Positions 1 to 12,730 are shown, numbered from the stretch's first letter. The stretch is 64,000 nt of DNA from Spizellomyces sp. 'palustris' (GCA_006535965.1 QEAR01000072.1:1-64000), one strand, 5' to 3'. Numbers and translations are program-made. The notes: generated from the sequence alone by a model not told the origin.

Positions 1-700
1 TTCCAAGCACTAAGTTCAATAAGTAGTTATCTGGACATCACCAAAGCAGGATTATATAGTCATAACCAAGGTGTGACAGTACTTGCCAGCAACCCAACAC
101 ATTATATGAGAACCAAGCACATTGATACATGAAAGCAATTAGTCAGACAAGTGGTTGAACACAAGAAATCACACTTAAGTATTGTTTAACAGAAAATAGA
201 ACAGCTGACATTCTCACTAAGGCATTACCCAAGGTAAAACACTTCAACCTTCATAGCGCAATAGGTTGTTGTAGGAAATCAGGTAATTCACTCAGCGGGT
301 TCAAGCATCATGGCAGCACATGGACTATAGTTCATGTGAGATTGTGCTGAAATTGCATTAAGCAGTTCATACCTGCTTTGGTCAAGTCAGATATGAGGGT
401 TGTGAATGTACACAGATCAGAATTATATATATATATGTATATATGGGTTTGATTCAAAGGGGTAAATCATACTCTCACATTATAGAGTGATACAGACTTG
501 CAGGAATATTTATCAAGGTAAGGCTGAGGATTGCTGAGTTGTGTCCAGATATATTTGTGGTATAAATTATACACAGAAGGGCGTAACAGCAAAAGACATC
601 AACCAGACATGGCTGCATATGTCAACCAAGCCATACTAAGTAAAATATGTGCTAGAAGAGAAAAGGTTGGTACAGTACCACCATTGAAAAGAAAAGCAGT
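1..700 (+). mobile_element. Ty1/copia retrotransposon tail (fossil)
   Basis: The first ~280 bases encode the end of a Ty1/copia Pol polyprotein. The RNase H end is recognisable from a KHID-type motif near 115-130 and the ADILTKALPKVKHFN block near 200-245, which closes copia Pol. The following AT-rich stretch to about 0.6-0.7 kb, starting with TGTTGTAGG near 268, may be the 3' LTR, but no partner LTR is inside the window to compare with. The rest of the element lies off the left edge. The visible coding part is broken by a few changes, so this is an old copy rather than an active one. The family call is fairly safe; the LTR end is a guess. Confidence 0.7.
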
Positions 701-1286
701 TTAGCATAGTTCTTTAGGTAGAAGAATCCTTATTAAAAGAATGATATTAAGAGAGAGGTTACAAAAATGGAAGGTGAGCCTGCAAACAATATACCATCCA
801 AAGTTAGCCTTTCCTACCACTAACTTTTGGTTAGAAGGAACCCAGCTGCACACACCTCTGGACTGACCACTCATGTGTGCCACCAGGTCCTGCTCCATTT
901 ACCCAAACCAGTGTACTTTGCCTCTTGCCCTAGTTACTGAACCCTTTGTTCCAGGTTCTGTAACTCTCCCTCCAATTCAGTAATGCCTAACACCACTATG
1001 GAGCAGCCATAAATCTATTGCACATAGAACTGACATATTGTCTTAATTTTGGGAGTTTGTCATACTTTTGGAAGTACATGTTACCAGTTCATATATTTAT
1101 CAAGTAGGTGCAATTATTATCCCTGGCTATGTGCCCTATACTTTCCACTAGTGTCTGCTGGTGCTACAAACAGCAACTTTTGTCAAAAAGCCTTTGTATC
1201 AATTGCCGATGAGGGGCGTGATTTTATTCCAAGCAAGCTTGAGTCCTATGTAATTGAGTTAGAATATGCTTATGTAGTGGTGGTTC
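701..1286. other. Intergenic stretch, no gene seen
   Basis: Between the copia tail and the end of the SPEF2 gene there is AT-rich sequence with short open frames on both strands. None shows a recognisable domain or a plausible exon chain. It may hold more retroelement debris and the SPEF2 3' untranslated region. Confidence 0.4.
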
Positions 1287-4200
1287 TTACTCATATACCT
1301 CTAGCTGGTAAAGCACGCATGACTGAAGTGCAGATTGGGATTCTGCTATAGCTGTGAGAGCATCGAAGGTGATTACACCTTCTGGACCTACTCCTGCTTC
1401 ATCAAATATGCGTTGTAAAAGCTCCTGTGGGATGGCATGCTTGGTTATTCTTGTGGGCCACTAACATCGATCCAACATCCTTCTTATTTACCTTTGGAAA
1501 CGGATCATGAATATTCTGTTCGCCAAGACGATGTGTTTCACCTAACAGCGTCGTGCCGAAATGAAGGATCTTGAATGAAACAGCGATGGTGAGATCCCCG
1601 TATATGAACTCGGATGAACGTCAATTTGGCTTACCTCATACACCTGGGGAAGTGAGCAAGCACCGTCCTCATGGTCACTCATTACGGCAAATGCTTTCTG
1701 GAGACCAGTCTTAGCAGATATGTCCAGGCAAGAGGACATCAGGAAACGGAAGGAATCAAAGATATTCTCGTGCAGATCATCCTCTGGTGCCTCGAAGAAG
1801 TCTAATGAGGAGAGATCGAAAAATTACAGCTAGCACCAGCAGTAAAAAATAATTTTATGGCTCTCGGTACTTACAAAACAATGCCTCCTTTAGCTTGGTA
1901 CGTCTATTAAATTTCGCACTGAAGTCGTCCTGGAGCGCGGAGTCATCCACCTCATCCTCAAACCAGAGTGGAATTCGCATGTAGTCTGACCGGCTTATCT
2001 ATGGGCCAGAGTCAGTAATGGTGTATAGGGCTAATTCGACATACGTGAATTCCACACCTTCCATCCTTCCGCGTTAATACTCTCATCCTTGTAGGAGTTC
2101 TTCAAATACATCAGTTGGTCGATACTTGGCACGGGCAATATTCGGGAGTTAATGATGAGAAATTTTCTCCAAGATATGAACCCCGTTTCGTACGGATCCA
2201 AAGATAGACATAGCTTGGGGACTACATGTCAGTAATGCGATAAGATAGGATGTTAACGCTGTTACAACCTGTTGCAACTGCGCGGGTTCCGCCGCATTGT
2301 AATGCTCCGGAAGTTGCTCAGTCCCGGAAGACACGCTGGCCATTTTCTGGAAATAGTCGAGGAATTCCTTGCAACTGATATATCCGGAAGGTGCAATATT
2401 TCGAAATTGTCGACACAGATTGACTAGCTGAGAAACCGTGAACTGATCCGGTACTATTAAGGAATACTCAGTCATAAACAGAGGGAAAATACAAGGCATG
2501 GGTGTGACCTACGAGGCTTTTCCAGGGGACTCGGTGGCCTTGGTTCCGGTTCTGGCTCATAGGTCAAAACCTGAAAGTCCACTTTGAATCTCTCGCCTTG
2601 CAGAATCAAGAGGTTTGGAAGCTTCGACTCTGCTTCGACCGCCTCTTTGATCACATTTAACATTTCTCGTATAGCGTCCATTTCGGCAGCGAAGCGGGCC
2701 CCTATCCAGTCGTCCAATGACGTATAGACGTCAATCGCCTTGTTTCGGAGCTCCTATGATATGTTAATACGTGGTAGTGCGCCAGGGAAGAGATTCACGC
2801 ACCCTGAGGCTGTCCATGGCGTGCTGCTTCAGTCGGTCAATTTTTCGTCGAAGGGCGTGGTCTTCACGTTCCACTATTTTGTGATAGTCGACAGGTAACT
2901 CAACCTCTGCTTCCGCTAACATGAATGTGCCAAAGTGTCAACCGGTGTGAAGGACACTATTTCACGCACGTCATCTTACCTTTTTGCTCCACAGGCTCGA
3001 TTTGACTAGGCTTTTTCTTATCTTTCTTCTCTTTTTCTGGTGATGGAGTTTCCTCATGGCTCACAAGGACGCTTAAGGCAGCATCACATGCGGCTTGGAT
3101 GTCGCTGAACATAGCATGTTCGTTCTCCCCAGTAGACTGGTCTTTGTCACCTCCTGCTCCCGCGGTATGCCGAGGAATCTCCATGACCGAGGCCATGCGA
3201 GCAACAGCTGGAGGCTTTTTCCCACCACCTGCATTCAAACCACCACTCGCCCCGCTGGGATTTGCAGATCCGGACTTCCCACCAGCCCTTGTGATGGACG
3301 GCACAGTCAGTCGTGTTTGCTCCGCGCTTCCCCCAAGATCGCGCTTGTGTAGTTTCTGCATACTATCTGCTGAAGTATTCACAAACAAGGAACCAATGTC
3401 AAGGCTCGCCGACGCACTGGTACTGATCAGCGGAATTTTGACATGTGAACGAATATTATCTGGGACGACCTTTGAAAGGCTAAGGATCATGATTCTTGCA
3501 AGCAATATGGCGGTAGAACCTACTACTTACGGCACCCTGTGCATCTCGGAAATAGTCGGCAATCAGATGCTTTGTCCCAAGATGCCTGTCAACTTCGACC
3601 TGCATCATTGTAATGTATACGTTCGCCATAATTATGAAGTGATCTTCCACCCATTTGTCTTCAATGATTGACATCCGCTCTGTTTCTGCCTCTTCTTTCC
3701 GCTTATCGGACATCTCCCACAACCTTTCACGCAAATCTTCGGCCCTTTGATGAAGCTCTGCCTTGGCGTCACTGTCCGATCTAAGATCAATGAATTATAG
3801 CTTTGCACTAGAATGATAATTCAGCAAAGACAAACCGTAAATCGTCTTCCACATTATTAAATTCATGTTGAAACAGCTCGATCAGATGTTGCTTCTGGTC
3901 AGGCCTCTCCAAGAATCTTTTGAAATTTACTTTAATCCCATGGAAGTAGGTCAAGATGGCCTCCTTCTCCCTTCTTAGAGAGCGGAAGGCGAATTTTAAA
4001 GTGTCGGTATATGTATTTTCGATAGTTGCCCATTCTATCATCGGCACAGCCTTGAGATTAGCAGCACCAAAGCAAAACTTATCATGTGCTTGTTCTTACG
4101 ATCCGCAAGTACTTCCGCCAGATCTCGGGATGGCCATCGTTTGCCATCCGGTGCGAGAGGTCGGTTCAAAAGGGGTGTGGTCGACTCGACTGTCAAATCC

Positions 4201-7200
4201 ACCGAACCTGCCGCCACGCCTGGGTCCGTCGAGCCCACTATCTGTCTCTCGCCTCCTGTCCCAGCAGACGCACTGGCGCCTTTATCTCGTTTGATATCTT
4301 TGGCATCGGCGGTAGCACAGAAGGAAAGGACACATTCAATCGCGTTGTTGAACATACGTCACAGGAGTGCGGACGCACCTATTTGGGCCCGCTCCTTTGC
4401 ACTGGCATTACCTCGGCCTTTCAGTCCATTGGTAGCATCTATAGCCACACCAGCTCCAGCGCTCGCTGTCCTCGATGTGGCCTTTTCCTGTCCCTTACCA
4501 CTACCACTCGTACCTCTCGCCCTACCAGAAGTAATTTTTCCCTTTCTATCATCTTCTTGTACCTTGCCCAACACAGGTCTAATATCTGTATTATTGACGA
4601 CAGGAGATGCTTGAGCTCGATGTGTAATATTTACGCGTTCGTCAACGACAGGTACTGCTAATTGTCGACTTGTAGTCGCGCCATCATCTGAGGGCTTATC
4701 TACTGCAATGGTGGTCATCACTTGATTAACGGAAGACCTGCGCATCCGTCCAACAAACGCTCTTACACTCATGAATTGGTGATTCCAGCAATCGCTCTAC
4801 ACCCTCCAGGGTATCCTTCCCTGCTTGATCCTTGCACTTTTCTTTCCGTACTATCAATTCTTGGATAATCTGATCAACTGTAGTACAGACGTCGCTCGCT
4901 GTCACATTGCCATCTACACCCTACGCAGAGGCGCTGTTTAACATCGCCATCCTTCATTCATGATGGACATACTACCTGCAAATTGTTGAAGCGAGCATAC
5001 CACTCCTTCAGTAGATCCTGCTGATCTTCAAATGCAGCAATTTGATATTGAATCTGATTGCTTTCACTTTCATCTTCGTTTATCGGGCATAATCTTTCCA
5101 GTAGACCCTGTTAGGGAATCAGAACATGATCATAGCCCGCTCATACCGGCAAAGAAGTTACTCACCGGGTCATCAACCGGAGGCGGGTTAGTTTCCAAGT
5201 GGTACATCTCCCCAGTTAAAGGGTCAATCCGTCTTCCAGCCGCACGCTTACACGCCATGTCATTTTCAACATCCAGTAAAATGACGATATCAATCCCACT
5301 CGTGACATTGCTAGCTTTGTTCTCGGGCTGTCCTTCCAGGGGCACAATCTGCGAGCGTTGCCTGGACTTGTCTTTAGGCGTCCGCTTAAGGTTACCAAGT
5401 TTTACTGGTTTTGGATCTTCATATCTACGTAGGCGAAATCAGCGAGGGTAGAAGAGAAGAGGGTGTGGAACACACTGTTTACCCGGAGAGTTCTCTTTCT
5501 AGAAGCTGTGCTTGAGTGCGAGTCCTTGGAAAATCTGTCAGAATAAAGCCTCCATACGGATATGGTTTGTTGTCATGCGTGTTTCTCCGGATCGCCTCGA
5601 TAACTAGCGAGACCAGAAGGACATCATCTGGGCTTCCTCCTTCTAGCATGTTAATCTGTATCTTGGCTCCTATCTGGGCTTTAGTTGCCCCCTTACTGCG
5701 AGGTTTCTCCCCATCAGAGGGCTTATATGTGATGTCCGCGTGCCTATGGAACAATCATAGGTGAATGATATGACCTGGTGCCAAAGCGGTGTTGTCGCTT
5801 TGAAAACCGCACCTGATTGCATCTTGCACCAACTCATCCACAGAAAGAACGGAAAGACAGTATTTCGCCGCTAATTTCTTCGCCAAGGTCTTTTTGCCAG
5901 CGAAGGGCTTGCCAATCAAAGCTATTTTTAGTGGGACCGGGGGAAGAAATACAGCTTCACGCACAGGTTCTGGTGGTGCCGTCATATCCAGCAAAGTGTC
6001 AACCAGTTTTGCCAGCAGTTCGTTGGGAGAAAACTCCAGAGGGCTTCACAAATGATCAGTTTTAGCTATTTTGAGCTCGGCAGTTTCAAATAAATTGTGA
6101 CACGCACGAGTCACCAGGGAAACCCCAGTCTCCTTTGCCTAACAAGTAGTCGTGAAATTCCTTCTCGTCCAACAGTTTAATGCTGTTGGATATCGTCCGC
6201 CCTTCACGCGGCCCTTCGGATCTGTCTCCGTCCCCGACAAGGTCACGGTCATATAATGCTGAGTCCACAACGTCAGATGTCAGCTCAGGATTATACTGCT
6301 GGTCCATAGAAGCCCCGTTGGCAAACAGAAGCTTCCATTCGTCGACGAGCTTCCTTGGAAGATCTTTCCCGTCATTTAAAGTACGGTATTCGGATATCTG
6401 TATTACGCCAATAAGGACGCCATAATCAGGACGGATATATATCCTTGACTGCTTACCCGCATTGACAGGTCAACAATATCTTTAACAATATCCAGACAGA
6501 CCCTATAGCGTTTGTTATGGTTCTCAGCTGCTTTTTCAGCCAAGATCTCTTGGTGTTGAGCCAATTGCATTGCTGTCTGCATCCGGTACTCCTCCCTAGC
6601 CCTTTCGCAGAGAGTATACTCGCGAGCCAGAGAGTTTTCATAATCTTCTTGGCGGCGGTTTGAATATTGGTGCTCCCTGAAAATTCGGTTCTCTTGCATT
6701 ACCTCCCGCTCATGGCGTACGTGCATAAGTCTAAAATGAGAATAAGACTTTGGCCACTTCTATAATTTATTTCCAGATCTGCACCCACTGCTCGGCTATC
6801 CGGCGTTCTTGCTTGGATTGGCGCAAAAGTTTTGAAAGAGCCATTTCTTCCAATTGAGCCAAATCAGATGTTTCTTGTGCCTGATGCTCTTCCAAGGTCC
6901 GCTTTCGTCGGCGCTGATCCCGCTCGCGTTTGGAGATGGCATCCTCAATCTTTCTGAGCTGGTGTGGGATGAGTAATCAAATCAAAGACAATACCTCTGC
7001 GAAACCGTGCCCTACTTACCCGCAACTTTTCCAAGTAATCATTGCTCTGCTTACTCATGTTCTCAATGCTCGGCAATGTCCGCGACAGCATTTTCATGTG
7101 ATTTAGTGGATCCATGGATGACTTTAGAACGATGAATCTCTTGGCATCTCTGGACTGAAATTCGTTATTGGGTCTACTAGGGTAGTTGGTCTGAGCAGCG

Positions 7201-7313
7201 TCATTCTCGACCCCCGGTGGGACATCGCATCTGAAATGGCGCAGACGCTCTTCAAATATTTCCACTTCCGTTCGAAAAGTATCGACTGCTGACTGTTGCT
7301 GCTTGCACTTCAT
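1287..7313 (-). CDS. SPEF2: SPEF2/CPC1-like ciliary central-pair protein
   Basis: Multi-exon gene for a homologue of sperm flagellar protein 2 (CPC1 in Chlamydomonas), a central-pair projection protein. Matching blocks in order: EERLRHF near 7220-7310; a coiled block MHVRHEREVMQENRIFREH (6726-6450); an adenylate-kinase-like domain with P-loop GKPFAGKKT (5994-5755) and GGFILTDFPRTRTQAQLLE (5754-5479); a low-complexity Ala/Gly/Ser linker (4772-4100); WATIENTYTDTLKFAFRSLRR (4047-3808); a MQVEVDRHLGTKHLI block (3734-3480); LDDWIGARFAAEMDAIREML (2717-2510); and an EF-hand-like C-terminus with DQFTVSQLVNLCRQF (2499-2149), continuing through exons near 2120-1860, 1800-1630 and about 1420-1287. The P-loop departs from the adenylate-kinase consensus, as in SPEF2. 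The N-terminal CH-like domain was not found: the first ATG is at 7313 and the next gene starts 176 bp beyond. The start and small exons are uncertain; the family is not. Confidence 0.88.
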
Positions 7314-7488
7314 GCCTCCTAAGATCTCTACTCTCGCCCTGTATCGTGCACCAGTTGACCCCGCTGCTTACCTACTGATACCAAGATGCGTGGTGGCTTG
7401 GACGTGTCCTTGGTTGGAATGCATCCTGTATATCCTGCCTGATTGTGAAGGACGTCTGGCCCATTGGTGTCAGGAAACCGGTTGGGAC

Positions 7489-9330
7489 ATGGAGAAGTAT
7501 CAAGTAGGTGCAATAGCGCTCCTTACTCGCCCACTGAACTGACATTAAGCATATTTGTTTGGCTCCAAAGAAAATAGAAAAACTGGGAGAGGGTGAGTTT
7601 AGAACTATTTTGCCTCTGATAGCAATCGGTTGCAAACCTGTCTATATAGGGACGTATGGTATTGTCTACAAAGCCCAGAATAAAGATACGGGCGATATCG
7701 TAGCTTTAAAGAGGGTACGTCAAGGAATATGATTAGTTCAACGCGAAACTGAGAGCTCTCTGACTTTGTATATCCACCAGTAGATCCGTCTCGACAATGA
7801 AGAAGAGGTGGGTTGCAGTGATCTATAATCCTTTCGTTCCCGATTCCGGGGGCGGCTCTGATATTCCCCTCCCTTTTTTTTGGGAATTAGGGTGTGCCAT
7901 GTACTGGTACTAGTCTGTGTTTTTGATGTATGGTGCTCGGCTTCCCCTTACTCCCGCCTTTCAGCGATAAGAGAAATATCATTATTGAAAGAACTTAAAC
8001 ATTCGAATATCGTCCGGTAAGTGGCAACTTAACTTCCTGCGCCAACTATGCACAGAAATAACTTGCTAGTAGCTTATATGATGTAATACATACGGAAAAG
8101 AAGCTGACCCTGGTGTTTGAATATCTCGATTCTGACTTGAAGAAGTTTTTGGACGCTTACGGTGGTGATATCGATGTACCAACACTGAAAGTAAGATGTG
8201 TGTTTGACATGTTGGCGCCTTCGGAACCTTATCTCATATCGAGGTTGCAGCATCTGCTGTACCAGCTGTTGAAGGGAATCGCATTCTGTCACGAGCATCG
8301 GGTATTGCATAGAGATCTGAAGCCACAGTGGGTTGACGTGTTGACTACTCTTGTGCGCGAATTTCTAAGATTGGATTCTCATAGAAACCTTCTGATCAAT
8401 AAAAAATTGGAACTGAAGCTGGCTGACTTTGGCCTCGCCAGAGCTTTCGGGATTCCAGGTACATATAGAATCTGTTACTTTTGGTAGATAAGCAGTCCTG
8501 ACATTTTAGGCATCCTTATTAGTTCGAAGTTACTCGCATGAGGTCTGTGTCAGACAATGCAGTGCAAGAGGGTGTTCTCGATTAACTGAGTCGGGCGAAT
8601 CCTTTGAAGGTGGTAACACTCTGGTACAGAGCTCCGGACGTCCTCATGGGTTCTCGTCAATATTCAACGTCAATAGATTTATGGTCGGCGGGATGCATCA
8701 TGGCCGGTAAGATCATTCGTTTAGCACACGTACTCACTTTACACCCTAATGGAAGCTCTTATATTGCTTTCACATAGAAATGGCTTCAGGTGGGTGCGAA
8801 GTGGGAATTTGGACAAATCTTTTGCGGGACGTCTGGTTGACTCTGCGGCATGGTCAGGCCGCCCACTATTTCCAGGGAGCTCGAGTAAGGATCAATTACT
8901 GCGCATTTTTAAACTCCTGGGAACCCCTGATGAAAAAGTACTGGACATTGATATGTTAAGAGGTGGTGATATAGCTAATTTATCATCTATTTAGAGCTGG
9001 CCGAAAGTGAAGGAATTGCCGGATTTCAAGGTATTGAGATGGACTGTGACTTCATACTCTTCTGCCTGCGTTTAAACCTACATAACTTCTTAGCCGGACT
9101 TTCCGATCTACCCTCGAGCATCTCTAGAATCTATATCAAGTAAACTAGATGCTCACGGTCTAGATCTCCTTTCAAAGTTGATTGAGTATCAACCAGAAAA
9201 GCGCATTAGTGCTGAGAGAGCTTTGCAGCGTGAGTTTATGTCCCCCAAAGTCGATTTCTTGGCAAATCTCATGTTGAGCCCATAACTAGATCCATACTTC
9301 AATGGGATAGCAGCAAAGGATGGAGAATAG
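7489..9330 (+). CDS. PHO85: Pho85/CDK5-like cyclin-dependent kinase, 16 exons
   Basis: Exons: 7489-7503, 7571-7592, 7650-7714, 7784-7807, 7891-7906, 7965-8016, 8073-8190, 8251-8327, 8385-8458, 8523-8542, 8610-8706, 8778-8789, 8858-8937, 8995-9030, 9094-9229, 9290-9330. All introns are GT-AG; the total is 885 nt, giving 294 residues, the usual size of Pho85/CDK5. Visible are the glycine loop [15 protein letters not shown], the cyclin-binding helix as PCTAIRE, catalytic [27 protein letters not shown] and [20 protein letters not shown]. The FGIPV activation segment and DVLMGS are Pho85/CDK5 hallmarks rather than CDK1. Family role: cell-cycle, phosphate and polarity signalling with Pcl/p35-type cyclins. 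The helix reads PCTAIRE where Pho85 has PSTAIRE and CDK5 PSSALRE. Exon 12 is only 12 nt. The gene is head to head with SPEF2. Confidence 0.95.
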
Positions 9331-9347
9331 CGTAACAAAGAGAAGAT

Positions 9348-10405
9348 TCACGTACATATCGACATAATTTCAAAGGTGGCTGGCAATCGTGTTGTCAAAA
9401 CGTACTCGCCATTCAGCCGATCGTTTTTGTCCCATCTAAGCCACGCCATCTCGAGAGTCGGTGCTATCCGGAACGCCATATGCCGATTGACATATTTAGC
9501 TCCCATGCCTGTGACACCTTTGTAAGTAAGGTCCAGAAAACTCACCTAGCCCAGTGGCGACGTGCCTCTTGCCAACCCGGTCACGGGCAAACTCGAGGGG
9601 AATTTGGATAAACCATCTTTCGTCACACAATGCATAGATGTCCGACCACGGCGGCGTCGCCGCATGAAGATATAATCCTTCCAAAAGAATGATACGATGC
9701 CTGAGGCATCTCAGTGAGAGATTTAACGATCTCCAAAATCAATGCGCTGCATACTAACTGAGGCCCAATATGAACGTCGTTCTCCACTGGATCTCCAATC
9801 GCTGATGCATTGCAAACAGTCACAAGAAAAGAAAATGATGCCGTAACATTGCGGGCAATCACCATGGTCAAAGGACGGAGCCATTACAATGTCATGTGGG
9901 CGCTCTCGTAAGGACTTGACCAGCTCCAAGAGTCTGTTGGGGTTGAAAGTGAAGTGTGCTCCCCTGTGTGCGTGTGCCATCGAGGGATTCTGCGCCAATT
10001 CGGAGCTAAAGATACTGGTATTTCACATAATTTCAATGGCACTACAAACCTCCATGTTGTCTAGCTCAGATTTGTACAGGTGGAAACCATCCATCGGCAA
10101 AACCCGACCAACATCGGCATTCACTCGCAAGCTCACCCGTTGAATAACTTGCTGCGAAAGTGTTGACTTACCCGAGCCAGGAATACCTTATTGACCTTAT
10201 GAGAAACGGTTAATTGGACAAGGTCCCAAATACGGGCGGTACCAGCGATTGCAATAATTAGACGGGCATCTCTCGGGAGACTGGAGGTACAAATTAGAAC
10301 GAGCCCCAAATGAGACGCGGGCATGGATAATGATAAATGTCTTCCGGTTTACCTTTCCAGCTTCTCTACCAAATGCTTGGCCAGAAAATCGTAAGTGGAC
10401 TCCAT
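9348..10405 (-). CDS. P-loop kinase, uridine kinase/YFH7 class
   Basis: Begins with MESTYDFLAKHLVEKLE (ATG at 10405). An RDARLIIAIAG block follows, joined across an intron (10251-10195) to GIPGSGKSTLSQQ, giving a Walker A loop. Next come MDGFHLYKSELDNM, then DPSMAHAHRGAHFTFN, then MAPSFDHG followed by GDPVEND, and EGLYLH. The C-terminal exon reads WDKNDRLNGEYV. This order (P-loop, MDGFH, RRGAP/HRGAH, PSFDHG, EGLYL) is that of the phosphoribulokinase/uridine kinase-like proteins related to yeast Yfh7 and to pantothenate/fructose kinases. The substrate cannot be told from sequence. About six exons; the last junctions near 9540 and 9450 are unsure. It is divergently transcribed from the fumarylacetoacetase gene, sharing a 500-bp gap. 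Confidence 0.8.
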
Positions 10406-10907
10406 TAGCGTAAATAGTATGAGTGGTAAAATAGAAATGTCATTGGCCAACTACGTTCCTGCCAATTGAAATAACCACACTTATTGTGACATTGTCATCA
10501 TGAAGATAACCAATATCCACTTACAGCCATGAATGATTGCCAATTATTTGTCCTTGTGGCCATCTGATGGCATTGTTCCACTCATACATTTTGTGTATGG
10601 CATTTGCTATTGCCAATACAACTATGCAATGCACATGTGTTAACCCTAATTTCTCTTCAAAAACGCATTATTCAAATAAATGCACATTTTCGTCAGCAAT
10701 TCATCGTCGTGGTGGTTGCAATGTGGGTTGCAGTGTGGCCACAGATGAGTATGGAATTACAACTTGTGGCGAATGAAATGGGGTACAACAGAAGTCGTCC
10801 GTGGGAGACATGCGCGGCGACTTGCGAGTTGGCTTTTTGCTCTGCCCCCATGACCTCCTGCCCTTCTCGACGTTTCCTGCGTCCAGTGGTTTCCGTAAAT
10901 GCGAACC
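10406..10907. other. Shared upstream region of kinase and FAH genes
   Basis: A 500-bp gap between two divergent starts. It is rich in CAATNNC-like and TGGCCA/TTGCCAA words (for example CATTGGCCAACT near 10440 and ATTGCCAATT near 10532). These could be CCAAT-type promoter elements, but none is diagnostic. No gene is seen. Confidence 0.35.
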
Positions 10908-12730
10908 ATGTCTTACATACAGGTGGATGAAGACTCAGACTTCCCGTTAGAGAACATTCCCTTTGGAGTCATATCCACGAAGGACAATGTAGGACGAGTA
11001 TTATGGGCTTGCTGGCCTGTTTGTACTTAACATTTCCATGTAAACACCAGAACTCTCCTCGGCCAGCCACTGCTATTGGTCCATATGCGGTGGACCTGCG
11101 GGCACTTGCAAATGCGGGGGTATTTGATGACTGTAAATATCTGTGCACCAAGGAGGCCAAAAGGGTCTTCGCCCAGCCCACTCTGAATGCGTTCATGGAG
11201 CTTGGTCGAAACTCTTGGGTGGAAGCGCGCCAAACCTTACAGAGCTTATTGAGCAACGATGGCTTGCCGTACCTTCGAGACTCTTCGACCTTGCGCGACC
11301 AAGCGCTGATCCCACTCAGTAACGTCCAGTATCATCTTCCTGCCACTATTGGAGACTATACGGATTTCTACGCTTCGAAGGAGCATGCCATGAATGTGGG
11401 CTCAATGTTCCGGGGGAAAGATAATGCTCTTATGCCGAATTGGTACGCGTCGTCGATTCAAAGAGGACTGGCCGTCGCATTTTGACACGTTCCACGCGCT
11501 AGGGTCCATTTGCCCGTTGGCTATCACGGTCGTTCTTCATCGGTGTTGATCACTGGTACCCCAATCAAGCGTCCGTCCGGGTTGGTGCAGAATGCACTTA
11601 CTAAGATTCCAGAGTTCTCCGTTTCGAAAAAGCTGGACTTCGAACTGGAAGTGGTAATGATGTCCTTCTGACTCACCTATTGGGAAAGGTGCTTTGCATA
11701 TGAGCCTATTGATAGAACATGCTTGATTAGGCATGTTTTGTGGGCGTCGGGAATTCATTAGGAAATCCTATTGATATAACGGCATCTGAGGATCATATTT
11801 TTGGCCTTGTGCTGATGAACGATTGGAGTGGTAAGGCGTGGATCTTCAGACAATGCTTATCGTGGTATTCGAGACTGCTTATCCGCCGTTTCCTTGCACC
11901 CTGAAGCACGTGATATTCAGCAATACGAGTACGTACCCTTAGGACCGTTTCTGGGCAAGGTGAGGTGTTCTCCGCTGACCTGGTACTGTGCTTCGAAATC
12001 TCATGCCATGTACAGAACTTTGGCACAACCATATCGCCCTGGATAGTGACGCTGGATGCCCTTGAACCCTTCCGCACTCAGCAACCGGAACAGGTACATT
12101 CGATACATTCCCTCATTCTGATACATATTTCTGTTGACGGTAACTTTGACTTGGATCGTGGCCAGAATCCAACTCCTGCTGCATATTTGCGTGGGGGTCC
12201 GCGTGATGCATATGATATAAATCTCGAAGTCCTTCTGAAACGTATGCGCTCCAACTTTGCGATTTTTTGGATAAGATACTGAAACTCAGCGTTTAGCGGC
12301 CGATATCCCCGACGCACGGATACTTTCCCGCTCAAACTTGAAATACATGTACTGGTCATTCAAGCAGATGGTTGCGCATCACACTGTAAATGGCTGTAAC
12401 ATGCGACCTGGCGACCTTTGTGGGAGCGGGACAATCAGTGGTCCGGTAAGTACATCTTTGCAGCCTCCAGGCTCGTCATATGTAGGCTAATATTTGTCTC
12501 AGACATCGGACGCACTGGGTTCTCTACTGGAGATCACAAAAAATGGCGCCATCCCTCTTGAGGATATTCAAGGGATCAAGGGTCGGACCTTTATTGAAGA
12601 CGGAGATGAGATTATTCTGCGCGGGTATTGTATAAGGGAGCATAGTGGGAAACGTGTTAAATTAGGATTCGGCGAGGCAAGTGGAGTTGTGCTACCAGCA
12701 TCGAAGCTGTCCAATGTTGCTGTGAAATGA
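10908..12730 (+). CDS. fahA: Fumarylacetoacetase
   Basis: Last enzyme of tyrosine/homogentisate breakdown: cleaves fumarylacetoacetate to fumarate and acetoacetate in the cytosol. The start reads [20 protein letters not shown], matching the family N-terminus. Exons can be followed through [145 protein letters not shown] and [18 protein letters not shown]. Metal ligands known from mammalian FAH are present (second Asp of DYTDFY, both Glu of ELE, Asp of NDW), as is the catalytic His of KEHA. The protein is full length, with about eight exons. The neighbours are not tyrosine-pathway genes, so there is no cluster. Confidence 0.95.

Noticed and set aside
7489-9330. Calling the kinase CDK1 or CDK16 from the PCTAIRE/PSTAIRE-like helix
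   Set aside because: The activation segment FGIPVRSYS and [14 protein letters not shown] match Pho85/CDK5.
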